Part shown: positions 26,306-34,903 of the stretch, one piece after another | Position numbering within the stretch: position 1 is the first letter of the stretch | Layout of the letters: each line of letters starts with the position of its first letter | Origin: DASSUW01 sp963792385 | GTDB taxonomy: Bacteria; Actinomycetota; Thermoleophilia; Solirubrobacterales; Solirubrobacteraceae | Direction: 5' to 3' | Length of the DNA: 64,000 nucleotides | Assembly (NCBI GenBank): GCA_963792385.1 | Contig: CAWBVZ010000012.1 | Coordinates: 62,001-126,000 of the forward strand | Position numbers and translations under genes: made by a program | Notes under the pieces: model-generated | Told to the model about the DNA's origin: nothing | The model's input: only the letters and a program-made list of their open reading frames with translations | Databases searched by the model: none

Positions 26306-27405
26306 TGCGGCGGCTCGCCGCGCTCGCCGCCCTCGCCGTACTGGCGGGGTGCGGGTCCGAGCGCGGCGCGATCGTCGCCGGTGGCCGCGTCGTCGGCGAC
26401 AACCTGACGCTCTACTCGTCGCTGCCCGACCCGGCCACCGGGGTCGGGCGCGACATGGTCGATGCGCAGAAGCTCGCGATCGAGCAGGTCGGGGGCCGCG
26501 TCGGCAAGCTGGGGATCAACTTCGTCTCGGTCGACGAGGGGTCGCCCGGCGCCGACACTCCCCCGGTCGTCGCCGCGCGCGCGGCTGAGAACGTGATTCG
26601 CGACCCGCAGGTGATCGGCGTCGTCGGCGCGCTGCGGTCGGACACGGCGATGACGTCGCTGCCGCTGTTCAACGCCGCGGGCATCCTGCTGGTCAGCCCC
26701 GGTGCCGGCTACCCGGGGTTCACGGAGCCGATCGCGCCGGGCGAGCCCGCGGACTGGTACCCATCCGGCGACCAGACGTTCGCGCGCGTGGTGGGCGACG
26801 ACATCGCCCAGGCGGGCGTGCTGCTCGCGGCCGCGCGGCGCGCCGGAGGCGGCGAGCGCGTGGCGGTCGAGGCCGAGGCGGGGAAGGTGGCCGACGCGCT
26901 CGTCGGCGCGCTCCGCAAGGCCGACGCGGACAACCCGCGCGTGCGGCTCGTCGACGACAGCGCTCGGGCCGACGCGGTGATCTACGCCGGGAGCGACCTG
27001 CGCTCGGCCGTCGGTGTCGCGGAGTCGCTCGCGCGCGAGGCGCCGCGCGCGGCGCTCGTGTTCCCGGACGAGCTGACCCGTGCAGGGCTGGCGGAACGGC
27101 TCACCGGCGCCGCCCGGCGGCGCGCCGTGCTGGTCTCGAGCGCACCCGAGCCGGGCTCGACCGACGAGCTGCGCGGATTCGAGGACGCCTTCACGACCGC
27201 ATTCGGGCACCGGCCCGACCCGTACGCCGTGCTGGCCTGGCAGGCCGAGCGCCGCATCCTCGAAGCGATCCGCGCGGCAGGCTCGCGCGCAAACCTGCGC
27301 CGGGTCGTGGTCGAGCAATACATGGCGCTGCCGGCCCTGCGGCATCGCTTCACCGCGTTCCGCCCGCGTGCCGGCGGGCGGCGCGCGTACCTGCGCGAGC
27401 TGTAG
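26305..27405 (+). CDS. LivK-like substrate-binding lipoprotein
   Basis: Type I periplasmic-binding protein (366 residues) of the branched-chain amino acid receptor class. Lipobox LAGC lies at ~13-16. Typical blocks: LPDPATGVGRDMVDAQKLAIEQVGG, VVAARAAENVIRDPQVIGVVGALRSDTAMTSLPLFNAAGILLVSPGAGYPGFT and FGHRPDPYAVLAWQAERRILEAI. No ABC permease or ATPase genes are nearby; an APC-type permease follows instead, so it may serve a distant transporter or act as a sensor. The one-base overlap links it to the glycosidase-like gene. Confidence 0.85.
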   Translation: MRRLAALAALAVLAGCGSERGAIVAGGRVVGDNLTLYSSLPDPATGVGRDMVDAQKLAIEQVGGRVGKLGINFVSVDEGSPGADTPPVVAARAAENVIRDPQVIGVVGALRSDTAMTSLPLFNAAGILLVSPGAGYPGFTEPIAPGEPADWYPSGDQTFARVVGDDIAQAGVLLAAARRAGGGERVAVEAEAGKVADALVGALRKADADNPRVRLVDDSARADAVIYAGSDLRSAVGVAESLAREAPRAALVFPDELTRAGLAERLTGAARRRAVLVSSAPEPGSTDELRGFEDAFTTAFGHRPDPYAVLAWQAERRILEAIRAAGSRANLRRVVVEQYMALPALRHRFTAFRPRAGGRRAYLREL

Positions 27406-27449
27406 TACGGAGGGGACTACACGCGCGGCGCGTCGGGTAGCGACCGCCC

Positions 27450-28790
27450 ATGACGGAGCCCGCGACCGCGCTCAAGCCGGCGATCACCCGGACGATGCTG
27501 CTGTTCTTCATCGTCGGCGACATCCTCGGCGGCGGGATCTATGCGCTCGTCGGCGAGGTCGGCGACAAGGTCGGCGGTGCGATCTGGACGGCCTTCGCCC
27601 TCGCCGGCGTGATCGCCGCGTTCACCGCCGCGTCGTACGCCGAGTTGGTGTCGAAGTACCCGAGCGCCGGTGGCGCGGCGCTGTTCGTGCACCGCGCCTT
27701 CCGGGCGCCGCTGTTCACGTTCCTGATCGCGTTCGCCGTCATGAGCTCCGGCGTCGCGTCGGCCGCCACGCTCGCGACCGCGTTCGGCGGCGACTACCTG
27801 AGCGAGTTCGTGGACCTGCCGACGGTGATCGTCGGCCTCGTCGTGATCGCGGTGCTGTCGCTGATCAACTTCCGCGGGATCAAGGAGTCGGTCACGTTCA
27901 ACATGGGCTGTACGGCGATCGAGCTGTGCGGCCTCGTGCTCGTGGCCGTGATCGGCGTGGCGTTCCTGCTCGACGGCGGCGGCGACCCCGGCCGTGCGCT
28001 CGACTTCAAGTCCGGTGACAGCCCGGTGCTGCTCGTGATCTCGGGTGCGTCGCTGGCCTTCTACGCGCTGATCGGGTTCGAGGATTCGGTCAATGTGTCC
28101 GAAGAGACCAAGGCCGCGCCGCAGGTGTTCCCGCGGGCGCTGTTCCTCGGCCTTGCGATCGCGGGCGCGGCGTATCTGCTGGTGACGGTGGTCGCGTCGA
28201 TGGCCGTGCCGACCGACACGCTCGCGGGGTCCGACGGGCCGCTGCTCGAGGTCGTGCAGCTCGGGCCGCTCGCGATCAACACGAAGGTGTTCTCGGCGAT
28301 CGCGCTGTTCGCGCTCGTCAACGGCGCGCTGATCAACATGGTGATGGCATCGCGGCTGCTGTACGGCATGGCGAACCAGCGCGTGATCCCGCCGTGGTTC
28401 GGGCGCGTCCACCGCACGCGGCAGACGCCGTGGGCCGGCATCCTCTTGAGTGGTGCGCTGGCGGGGGTGCTGGTGGTCGTCGGCGACCTCGAGACGCTGG
28501 CGGACACGACCGTGCTGCTCCTGCTGATCGCGTTCGTGGCCGTGCACGTCTCCGTGCTCGTGCTGCGACGCACGCCGGTCGATCACGACCACTTCGTCGC
28601 GTGGACCGGGTTCCCGGTGCTCGGCGCTCTCTCGTGCACGGCCCTGATCGTGCAGAAGCTCGTCGAGGACGCGGTGACCTTCGCCTACGCGGGCGGCCTG
28701 CTCGCGTTCGGCCTCGTGCTGTGGCTGATCGCACGCGCCTTCACCGGGCCGGCCGAAGAGCTCGACCCGGCGAAGCTCGCGGACGACTGA
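27450..28790 (+). CDS. APC family amino acid permease
   Basis: Secondary transporter of 446 residues with about 12 hydrophobic segments. The first helix has the unwound-helix motif of the superfamily, GDILGGGIYALVGE. Further marks: SYAELVSKYPSAGGAALFVHRAF, INFRGIKESVTFNMG, FYALIGFEDSVNVSEETKAAPQVFPRAL and MVMASRLLYGMANQRVIPPWFGRVH. It probably imports an amino acid or amine with protons. The stop abuts the opposing OsmC stop (TGA|TCA) with no spacing. Confidence 0.92.
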   Translation: MTEPATALKPAITRTMLLFFIVGDILGGGIYALVGEVGDKVGGAIWTAFALAGVIAAFTAASYAELVSKYPSAGGAALFVHRAFRAPLFTFLIAFAVMSSGVASAATLATAFGGDYLSEFVDLPTVIVGLVVIAVLSLINFRGIKESVTFNMGCTAIELCGLVLVAVIGVAFLLDGGGDPGRALDFKSGDSPVLLVISGASLAFYALIGFEDSVNVSEETKAAPQVFPRALFLGLAIAGAAYLLVTVVASMAVPTDTLAGSDGPLLEVVQLGPLAINTKVFSAIALFALVNGALINMVMASRLLYGMANQRVIPPWFGRVHRTRQTPWAGILLSGALAGVLVVVGDLETLADTTVLLLLIAFVAVHVSVLVLRRTPVDHDHFVAWTGFPVLGALSCTALIVQKLVEDAVTFAYAGGLLAFGLVLWLIARAFTGPAEELDPAKLADD

Positions 28791-29222
28791 TCAGCTCTCG
28801 AGCTGGGCGTCGAGCGTGATGTTGCCGACGCCGGCCAGCGCGCGGGAGATGATGCATCCCTCCTTGGCGGTGTTCGCGGCCGCCTGGAACGTCGCGTCGT
28901 CGAGGCCAGGGATCTTGGCTCGCGTCACGAGGTCGATCTGAGAGATCGTGGGGTTGCCGTCGATCACACGGATGGAGACCGCTGCGTCGGTCTTCACCGA
29001 GTCCGGCACGTGCCCGTCCTGCGAGAGCGCGGCCGACACCTGCATCGTGAAGCAGCCCGCCAGGGCGGCGCCGATCAGCTCCTCGGGGTTCGTGCCCTCG
29101 CCGTCCTCGAAGCGCGACTTGTAGGTGAACGGGCCCTCCCACGCGCCCGAGCCGAGGGCCATGCTGCCGGAGCCGCCCTTCAGGTCGCCGCTCCACGTTG
29201 CGCTCGCGTTGCGCGTCGCCAT
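28791..29222 (-). CDS. OsmC/Ohr family peroxidase
   Basis: Thiol peroxidase of 143 residues that reduces organic hydroperoxides, in the OsmC branch. Two redox cysteines are present: C~56 in GAALAGCFTMQVSAAL and C~120 in AKEGCIISRALAG. The start at 29222 gives the family N-terminus (MATRNASATWSGDLKGGSGSM); the frame is open much further upstream, but that is a shadow of the MFS gene. It is divergent from the MFS gene, with 43 bases between starts. Confidence 0.94.
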   Translation of the reverse strand: MATRNASATWSGDLKGGSGSMALGSGAWEGPFTYKSRFEDGEGTNPEELIGAALAGCFTMQVSAALSQDGHVPDSVKTDAAVSIRVIDGNPTISQIDLVTRAKIPGLDDATFQAAANTAKEGCIISRALAGVGNITLDAQLES

Positions 29223-29265
29223 CTCGTCCTCCAAGGTCGGGTTGTCGACGGGAGCTTGCCAGCAT

Positions 29266-30894
29266 GTGGGCATCCGGTACCTGCTCCTCCTTGCCGCCGG
29301 GCTCGCGCTCGCCGATGCGTCGGTCGTCACGCTCGCGCTGCCGCCGATCATCGACGAGCTGGACGCGTCGGTGGAGGGAGCGGCTGCCGTGCTCGGCTCG
29401 TACACGCTCGTGCTCGGGCTGGCGCTGCCCGGGGCGGCGTGGGTGCGGGTGGAAGTGGGGAGCCGTGCGCTCGGAGCCGGCGGCGCGCTGCTGTTCGCCG
29501 CCGCCTCGCTGGGCTGCGGCCTGGCCGGCTCGCTCGGCGTGCTGCTGGCGCTGCGCGGTGCGCAGGCCGTGGGCGCGGCGGCGGTGCTCGTGGCCGCGTT
29601 CGCGCTGCTCGACGCCGGTGAGACCGGCCGGCGCGCCTGGACCGCGACGGCGATCTTCGGCTTCGCCGCCGGCCCGGCACTCGGCGGTGCGCTGACGCAG
29701 GCACTCGACTGGCGGGCGATCTTCTTCGTGCAGGTGCCGATCGCCGCCGCTGCGGCGGTGGTCGCGTGGCGGTCGCCCGAGCCGACCGAGCGACACGTCG
29801 AGGCGGCCTCCTGGCCGGCCGGGCCGGTTCTGGCTCTGTCGCTGGTGTCCGCGTCGCTCGTCGGCGTGCTGTTCCTGCTCGTGCTGCTGCTCGTGACCGG
29901 CTGGTCGGTGTCGCCGCTGGCCGCGGCGGCGGCGGTGACGGTGCTCCCCGTCATCGCCGTCGCGGCTTCGCGGATCCGCGGCCCGGCGCGCGTGCGGGCG
30001 GCCGCCGGGGCGGCGCTGCTCGGTGGCGGCGTGCTCGCGCTCGCGTCGCTCCCGGGCGCTTCGCTGTGGTGGACGGTGCTGCCGCAGGCGATGGCCGGCG
30101 CCGGCATGGGGCTGGCGCTGCCGGCGCTGGCCGGTGAGCTGCTGCCCGAGCGGACGCCCGAGCAGGCCGCGCGGCTGCTCGCCACGCGGCACATCGGCAT
30201 CACGGTCGCGCTCGTGCTGCTGGCGCCGGTCGCGGCCACCCGGATCGACGATGCGGTGTCCGCCGGCCGCGAGCAGGGCACCGCGCTGGTGCTCGACGCG
30301 CGGCTGCCGCCGCTGGAGAAGCTGACGCTCGCCGGCAGCCTCGTCGGCGACCTCGATCCGGTCGACCCGCGCGGCGAGCTGCAGGCGTCGCTGGAGAAGG
30401 CACGCGGCGAGATCGACCCCGAGGACCGCGCCGCCTACGACGCGCTGGCCGAGCGCGCCGACGACGCGCTCGTCACCGGCGTGCAGGAGGCGTTCGCCCC
30501 CGCGTTCGTGATCTGCGGGGCGCTCGCGCTGCTGGCGGCACTGGCGGTCCTCCCGCGCGACCGCCGCGGCGCGACGGCCGTCGCCGCCGCCGGCGCCGCG
30601 GCGCTGGTGCTGGCCGGCGGCGCGCGGCTCGCCCAGCCCAGCCTGGCGCCCGAGCCGGTGCGGATCGCCGACCCGTGCGTGCCGCGCGACCTACCAGACA
30701 CCGGCGGGATCGACGGCGCGCTGCAGGACGCTGCGCTGATCGCGCTCGACCGCGCCGCCTGCCGTTACGGCTCCTCGCGCGAGCAGCTCGCGCTGGCGCT
30801 GGTGGACGGCGACGCCCGCGCGGACTACGAGCGCGAGTTCGGCGTCGACCCGCGCAGCATCGGCGGGCTGCTGGGCGCCGTGCTCGGGATCTGA
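29266..30894 (+). CDS. MFS transporter with extra C-terminal extracytoplasmic segment
   Basis: Major facilitator (542 residues) resembling DHA2-type exporters. The start is GTG 29266, which gives an N-terminus running straight into helix 1 (YLLLLAAGLALADASVVTLALPPIIDEL). Motifs: ADASVVTLALPPI, FGFAAGPALGGALTQALDWRAIFFVQVPIA (helix 5 motif C). There is a large polar loop at ~340-410 (LEKARGEIDPEDRAAYDALAERA), then two helices, and a soluble tail of ~75 residues with a cysteine pair (DPCVPRD, RAACRYG). The tail is not part of the usual MFS fold. Confidence 0.85.
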   Translation: MGIRYLLLLAAGLALADASVVTLALPPIIDELDASVEGAAAVLGSYTLVLGLALPGAAWVRVEVGSRALGAGGALLFAAASLGCGLAGSLGVLLALRGAQAVGAAAVLVAAFALLDAGETGRRAWTATAIFGFAAGPALGGALTQALDWRAIFFVQVPIAAAAAVVAWRSPEPTERHVEAASWPAGPVLALSLVSASLVGVLFLLVLLLVTGWSVSPLAAAAAVTVLPVIAVAASRIRGPARVRAAAGAALLGGGVLALASLPGASLWWTVLPQAMAGAGMGLALPALAGELLPERTPEQAARLLATRHIGITVALVLLAPVAATRIDDAVSAGREQGTALVLDARLPPLEKLTLAGSLVGDLDPVDPRGELQASLEKARGEIDPEDRAAYDALAERADDALVTGVQEAFAPAFVICGALALLAALAVLPRDRRGATAVAAAGAAALVLAGGARLAQPSLAPEPVRIADPCVPRDLPDTGGIDGALQDAALIALDRAACRYGSSREQLALALVDGDARADYEREFGVDPRSIGGLLGAVLGI

Positions 30895-30899
30895 GGTCG

Positions 30900-30905
30900 T
30901 ACCCT
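30900..30905 (+). promoter_or_regulatory. -10-like hexamer TACCCT before the PT-linker protein
   Basis: TACCCT ends 7 bases before ATG 30913 with no ribosome site between, fitting a leaderless transcript. Confidence 0.4.
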
Positions 30906-30912
30906 CTGACCC

Positions 30913-31371
30913 ATGAGCCGCGGACAGCGCATTGCCTTCCTCGCCGTCGCCGTAGTGATCGCCGTCGTCGCGATCATCGTGCTCGCCGACAGCAGCGAGG
31001 ACCCCTCGGGAACCCCGAGTGCCGCCACCGCCACGCCGACTGCCACCAGCCCGCCGGAGGACGGCGCAACGGCCACGCCGGATGCGACGGAGACGCCGAC
31101 GCCGACGCCGACTCCCACGCCCGAGCCGCCGCCGCTGCTCACCGGCGGCAAGGTGACCAAGCTCGAGGCCAAGGAAGGCGACACGGTGACCTTCCGCGTG
31201 CGCTCCCCCGTCGCCGAGGAAGTGCACGTGCACACCTACGACATCATGAAGGACCTCGAGCCGAACAAGACCGCCACGGTGTCGTTCAAGGCGACGATCA
31301 CGGGCATCTTCGAGATCGAGTTCGAGCACGCTGGCGAGCAGATCGCCGAGCTGCGCGTCGACCCGAAATAA
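30913..31371 (+). CDS. Membrane-anchored cupredoxin-like domain protein with Pro/Thr linker
   Basis: Protein of 152 residues. One helix (~7-25) anchors the N-terminus; residues ~30-75 are a low-complexity Ala/Pro/Thr linker (PTPTPTPTPEPPP), typical of wall-spanning spacers; ~78-152 is a small beta domain (VTKLEAKEGDTVTFRVRSPVAEEVHVHTYD...IFEIEFEHAGEQIAELRV) resembling cupredoxin-like domains. The type-1 copper Cys and Met ligands are absent, but an H-V-H pair is present. It may bind metal or be structural only. Confidence 0.65.
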   Translation: MSRGQRIAFLAVAVVIAVVAIIVLADSSEDPSGTPSAATATPTATSPPEDGATATPDATETPTPTPTPTPEPPPLLTGGKVTKLEAKEGDTVTFRVRSPVAEEVHVHTYDIMKDLEPNKTATVSFKATITGIFEIEFEHAGEQIAELRVDPK

Positions 31372-31385
31372 GGGGACTGTCCCCT
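31371..31385. terminator. Palindrome spanning both stop codons of a convergent pair
   Basis: AGGGGAC and GTCCCCT meet around a single T, in the 13 bases between the plus-strand TAA and the minus-strand TGA. In RNA it would form GGGG/CCCC around a 5-base loop, a likely short bidirectional terminator. Confidence 0.5.
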
Positions 31386-32755
31386 CAATCCATCGGCCAG
31401 CCGGCGCGGGCCCAGGTGCCGACGCCGCCGCCGACCACGTGCAGGACCTCGCGCGCGCCGAGGCGCTGGAGCAGGCTCGCTCCGACCGCCGCGCGCTGGC
31501 CCGAGGCGCAGATCACCGCGACCGGGCGGGCCGGATCGATCCCTGCGGGCATGCTGCGCACGTCGTGGTAGGGCATGTGGACCGAGCGCTCGATCCGCTG
31601 CTCGTCCCACTCGGAGCGCTCGCGCACGTCGAGCAGCTGGAGGCCGCCGGCCTGCCAGCGGTCGTGCAGCTCGGGCAGGTCGACCCGCTCGATCCGCTCG
31701 ACCGGGCGGCGCTCCTCGCGCCAGCTCGTCATCCCGCCCGCGAGGAAGCCGACGACGCGCGAGATCCCGACCGCTGCGGCGAGCTGCGCGGCAAGCTCGG
31801 CGTCGGCGTCGTCGCGGCCGACCAGCACGATGTCCTGGTCGCGGTCGGCGAGCCACGCGAGCTTGGAACCGAAGCCGGCCCGCAGCATCGTCATCGACAC
31901 CGAGCCGGGCACGTGCGCCTCGTCGAACTGCGTGTCCGTGCGCACGTCGACGATCAGCGCGCCGTCGGCGGCGGCGCGGTCGAGCTGGCGCGGCACGAGC
32001 GGGCGCGGCGCCTCCGGGTCACCGGTTGACGCGCCGCGGTTGATCGCCACGATCGCCTGCAGGTTCGGTGGCTGCGGCCCGAGCGTCGCGATCGCGCGCT
32101 CGACGAAGCGGTCCTCGTCGCGCTCGGCCAGCAGGTCGTTGTGGGCCGCCTCGTAGCCGATCGTCGACGCCACCTTCATGTCCATCCCAGGCCCGCCGCA
32201 CAGCGAGCCGCCGAGATGGCCGGGCCACACCTCGGTCTCCGGCGGCAGCTCGAGCAGGCGGTGCAGCGAGTGGAAGATCCCGCGCGCACCCTCGTCCTTG
32301 TCGACGGCCAGGTCGGGACGCGCGATGTCGCCCACGAACAGCGTGTCGCCGGTGAGCACGGCCCACGGCTCCGGGCCGCGTGCGGTGTCGGAGAGCACGA
32401 AAGCGGTGTGCTCGGGCCGATGGCCGGGCGTGTGCATCGCGCGCACGAGCAGCATGCCGAGGGTCAGCTCCCAGCCGTCCTCGAACGGTTCGTGGTCGTA
32501 CTCGGCGCCCGCGTCTCGGTGCACGTGGATGACCGCGCCGGTGGCAGCCGCGAGGCGGCTGTGACCGGACACGTGGTCGGCGTGCGTGTGCGTCTCGAGG
32601 ATGTGGCCGATCTCGACGCCGAGGTAGCGCGCGAGCCGCAGGTACTCCGCCACATCGAGCCTCGGATCGACGACGGCGGCCACGCCCGCGTCCTCGTCCC
32701 CGATCAGGTACGAGGCGCAGCCGAGGTCGTCGTGGGTGATCTGCCGCAGGATCAT
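31385..32755 (-). CDS. Metallo-beta-lactamase fold hydrolase with two rhodanese domains
   Basis: Fusion of an ETHE1-like persulfide dioxygenase-type MBL domain (residues ~1-240) and two rhodanese domains (~255-355 and ~360-456). The metal motif is H56-x-H58-x-D60-H61 (THTHADH), with H in MHTPGHRPEH and D in LTGDTLFVGD. The second rhodanese has the active cysteine in VICASGQRAA. The first has no cysteine in the matching loop (IVLVGRDDAD), so it is degenerate. The enzyme probably handles glutathione-type or low-molecular-weight thiol persulfides and sulfane sulfur. It is divergent from the acyl-CoA ligase gene. Confidence 0.93.
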   Translation of the reverse strand: MILRQITHDDLGCASYLIGDEDAGVAAVVDPRLDVAEYLRLARYLGVEIGHILETHTHADHVSGHSRLAAATGAVIHVHRDAGAEYDHEPFEDGWELTLGMLLVRAMHTPGHRPEHTAFVLSDTARGPEPWAVLTGDTLFVGDIARPDLAVDKDEGARGIFHSLHRLLELPPETEVWPGHLGGSLCGGPGMDMKVASTIGYEAAHNDLLAERDEDRFVERAIATLGPQPPNLQAIVAINRGASTGDPEAPRPLVPRQLDRAAADGALIVDVRTDTQFDEAHVPGSVSMTMLRAGFGSKLAWLADRDQDIVLVGRDDADAELAAQLAAAVGISRVVGFLAGGMTSWREERRPVERIERVDLPELHDRWQAGGLQLLDVRERSEWDEQRIERSVHMPYHDVRSMPAGIDPARPVAVICASGQRAAVGASLLQRLGAREVLHVVGGGVGTWARAGWPMD

Positions 32756-32779
32756 TCCCCACCGACGCTACCGGAGGCG

Positions 32780-32785
32780 TACGGT
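32780..32785 (+). promoter_or_regulatory. -10-like hexamer TACGGT before the acyl-CoA ligase gene
   Basis: TACGGT ends 6 bases before ATG 32792, with no ribosome site, in the 36-base gap between divergent genes. Confidence 0.4.
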
Positions 32786-32791
32786 GGCGTC

Positions 32792-34399
32792 ATGACACGG
32801 TCCTACGCGTCGGGCGTCTCCACCAAGCCGCTGATCGGCGAGACGATCGGCGAGAACCTCGAGCGCACGGTGCAGCGCTTCGGCGACCGCGAGGCGCTCG
32901 TCGTCCGCCACCAGGGCGTGCGCCTCACCTACGCCGAGCTGGACGCGCGCGTGAACGCGCTCGCCGGCGGGCTGATCGCCGCCGGGCTCGGGAAGGGCGA
33001 TCGCGTCGGCATCTGGGCGCCGAACTGCGCCGAGTGGGTGCTCGTGCAATTCGCCACCGCGAAGGCCGGGATCATCCTCGTCAACGTCAACCCGGCCTAC
33101 CGCACGAGCGAGCTCGAGTACGCGCTCCGCCACTCCGGCTGCCGGATGCTGATCGCCGCGCCGTCGTTCAAGACCAGCGACTACGCGGCCATGATCGAGG
33201 AGGTCCGCGGCGGCCTGCCGGAGCTCGAGCGCGTCGTGCTGCTCGGCTCGTCCGCGTGGGAGGAGCTCGCGGCGGGCGGCGACGCGGATCTGCCCGCACT
33301 CGACCCCGACGACGCGATCAACATCCAGTACACGAGCGGCACGACCGGCTTTCCCAAAGGCGCCACGCTCAGCCACCACAACATTCTCAACAACGCGTTC
33401 TTCGTCGGCGAGGGCTGCGGCTACGACGAGCACGACCGCGTCTGCATCCCGGTGCCCTTCTACCACTGCTTCGGCATGGTGATGGGGAACCTCGGCTGCA
33501 CGACGCACGGCGCGACGATGGTCGTGCCGGAGGCCGCGTTCGACCCGGTGGCGGTGCTGACGGCCGTGCAGGAGGAGCGCTGCACGAGCCTCTACGGCGT
33601 GCCGACGATGTTCATCGCCGAGCTCAGCCATCCGGGCTTCGACGACTACGACCTGTCGTCGCTGCGGACCGGGATCATGGCCGGCTCGCCGTGTCCGATC
33701 GAGGTCATGAAGCAGGTGATCGAGCGCATGCACATGGACGGCGTGACGATCTGTTACGGCATGACCGAGACGTCGCCGGTGTCGACCCAGACCGGCGCGA
33801 GCGACTCGCTCGAGAAGCGCACGCAGACCGTCGGGCGCGTGCACCCGCACCTCGAGGTCAAGGTGATCGACCCGGAGAGCGGCCGCACCGTCGAGTGCGG
33901 CGAGCCGGGCGAGCTGCTGACCCGCGGCTACTCGGTGATGAGCGGCTACTGGAACGAGCCCGAGCGCACGGCGGAGGCGATCGACCGGCACGGGTGGATG
34001 CACACCGGCGACCTCGCGACGATGGACGACGAGGGCTACCTGAACATCGTCGGGCGCTCCAAGGACATGGTCATCCGCGGCGGCGAGAACGTCTACCCGC
34101 GGGAGGTCGAGGAGTTCCTGCACACCCACCCGGACGTGCTCGAGGCGGCCGTGATCGGCGTCCCGGATGAGCGCTACGGCGAGGAGCTGATGGCGTGGAT
34201 CCGGGTGCGCGAGGGGACGGACCTGAGCGAGGACGAGGTGCGCGCGTTCTGCAAGGGCCGGATCGCGCACTTCAAGACGCCGCGCTACGTGCGGTTCGCC
34301 GACGGCTTCCCGATGACCGTCACCGGCAAGGTGCAGAAGTACAAGATGCGCGAGCAGGCGATCGAGGAGCTGGGGCTGGTCGAGCAGGCGACTGCGTGA
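32792..34399 (+). CDS. Acyl-CoA synthetase (AMP-forming, FadD-like)
   Basis: Adenylating enzyme of 535 residues that activates a fatty or other carboxylic acid to its CoA thioester. The ATG at 32792 gives the normal N-terminus. AMP-binding P-loop: IQYTSGTTGFPKGATLSHHN. Further core motifs: TICYGMTETSPVSTQT, GYWNEPERTAEAIDRHGWMHTGDLATMDDEGYLNIVGRSKDMVIRGGENVYPREVEEFL and the catalytic lysine in PMTVTGKVQKYKMRE. The length and motifs fit medium/long-chain ligases. Together with the mutase and ETF genes it implies active acyl-CoA metabolism, though it is not adjacent to them. Confidence 0.93.
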   Translation: MTRSYASGVSTKPLIGETIGENLERTVQRFGDREALVVRHQGVRLTYAELDARVNALAGGLIAAGLGKGDRVGIWAPNCAEWVLVQFATAKAGIILVNVNPAYRTSELEYALRHSGCRMLIAAPSFKTSDYAAMIEEVRGGLPELERVVLLGSSAWEELAAGGDADLPALDPDDAINIQYTSGTTGFPKGATLSHHNILNNAFFVGEGCGYDEHDRVCIPVPFYHCFGMVMGNLGCTTHGATMVVPEAAFDPVAVLTAVQEERCTSLYGVPTMFIAELSHPGFDDYDLSSLRTGIMAGSPCPIEVMKQVIERMHMDGVTICYGMTETSPVSTQTGASDSLEKRTQTVGRVHPHLEVKVIDPESGRTVECGEPGELLTRGYSVMSGYWNEPERTAEAIDRHGWMHTGDLATMDDEGYLNIVGRSKDMVIRGGENVYPREVEEFLHTHPDVLEAAVIGVPDERYGEELMAWIRVREGTDLSEDEVRAFCKGRIAHFKTPRYVRFADGFPMTVTGKVQKYKMREQAIEELGLVEQATA

Positions 34400-34425
34400 G
34401 GTAGGTCACGCTGCCGATGAAGTAG

Positions 34426-34456
34426 TTAGCAACCTAATGATTGCGTTGCTAGGTTA
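34426..34456 (+). promoter_or_regulatory. MarR operator region
   Basis: TTAGCAACCTAA (34426-34437) and GTTGCTAGGTTA (34445-34456) are imperfect inverted copies just before the marR start. TTAGCAAC pairs with GTTGCTAg. AT-rich motifs like this are typical MarR boxes and would allow autorepression of the whole marR-MFS-MFS operon. Confidence 0.6.
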
Positions 34457-34462
34457 TTCATC

Positions 34463-34903
34463 GTGCCCGTCGCCACGGACCAATTCACCGCTGCCTGGGA
34501 GTCGTTCTTCCGCACCACGCGCCGCCTGCGCTCGCGCGCCGGCCGGCTGCCGATCGACGGGCTGTCGCTCCCGCAGTACCACCTGCTCGAGGCGCTCCGC
34601 GGCTCGGCCGACCTGACGGTCGGCGAGCTGGCCGAGTCGGCCGGCGTCGCACCCCCGACGGCCACGCGGATGCTCGATTGCCTGGCCCGCGACGGCTACG
34701 TCACGCGCCGGCACTCGGAGACCGATCGCCGCGCCGTGCTGGTCGCGCTGACACCGATGGGCAGCGAGGCGATCGAAGCCGCGCACGAGCACGTCGAGGC
34801 GTTCCGCCGCCGCGTGTTCGAGGCGCTCGAGCCGGAGGAGCGCGAGCAGGCTGCCGTGCTGCTCGCCCGCCTGAGCCAGGTGCTCGAGGAGCAGGTGCCA
34901 TGA
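34463..34903 (+). CDS. MarR family transcriptional regulator
   Basis: Winged-helix repressor of 146 residues. The recognition region is LTVGELAESAGVAPPTATRMLDCLARDGYVTRRHSETDRRAVLVALTPMG, with the wing DRRA. The GTG start follows the palindromic operator region. It overlaps the first MFS gene by 4 bases (ATGA), so it most likely represses its own operon and is released by a toxic ligand. Confidence 0.94.
   Translation: MPVATDQFTAAWESFFRTTRRLRSRAGRLPIDGLSLPQYHLLEALRGSADLTVGELAESAGVAPPTATRMLDCLARDGYVTRRHSETDRRAVLVALTPMGSEAIEAAHEHVEAFRRRVFEALEPEEREQAAVLLARLSQVLEEQVP

Noticed and set aside
27417..28592. Long minus-strand open frame opposite the APC permease
   Set aside because: Arg/Asp/His-rich sequence without any family pattern, exactly antisense to a well-conserved membrane protein; a high-GC shadow.
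29223..30281. Minus-strand extension of the OsmC gene (frame open to 30281)
   Set aside because: The OsmC family begins at the ATG 29222; the rest is Ser/Ala-rich antisense of the MFS gene.
31030..31140. Short tandem PT repeats as a possible CRISPR or satellite
   Set aside because: They encode a low-complexity Pro/Thr linker inside a real gene; there are no spacers.
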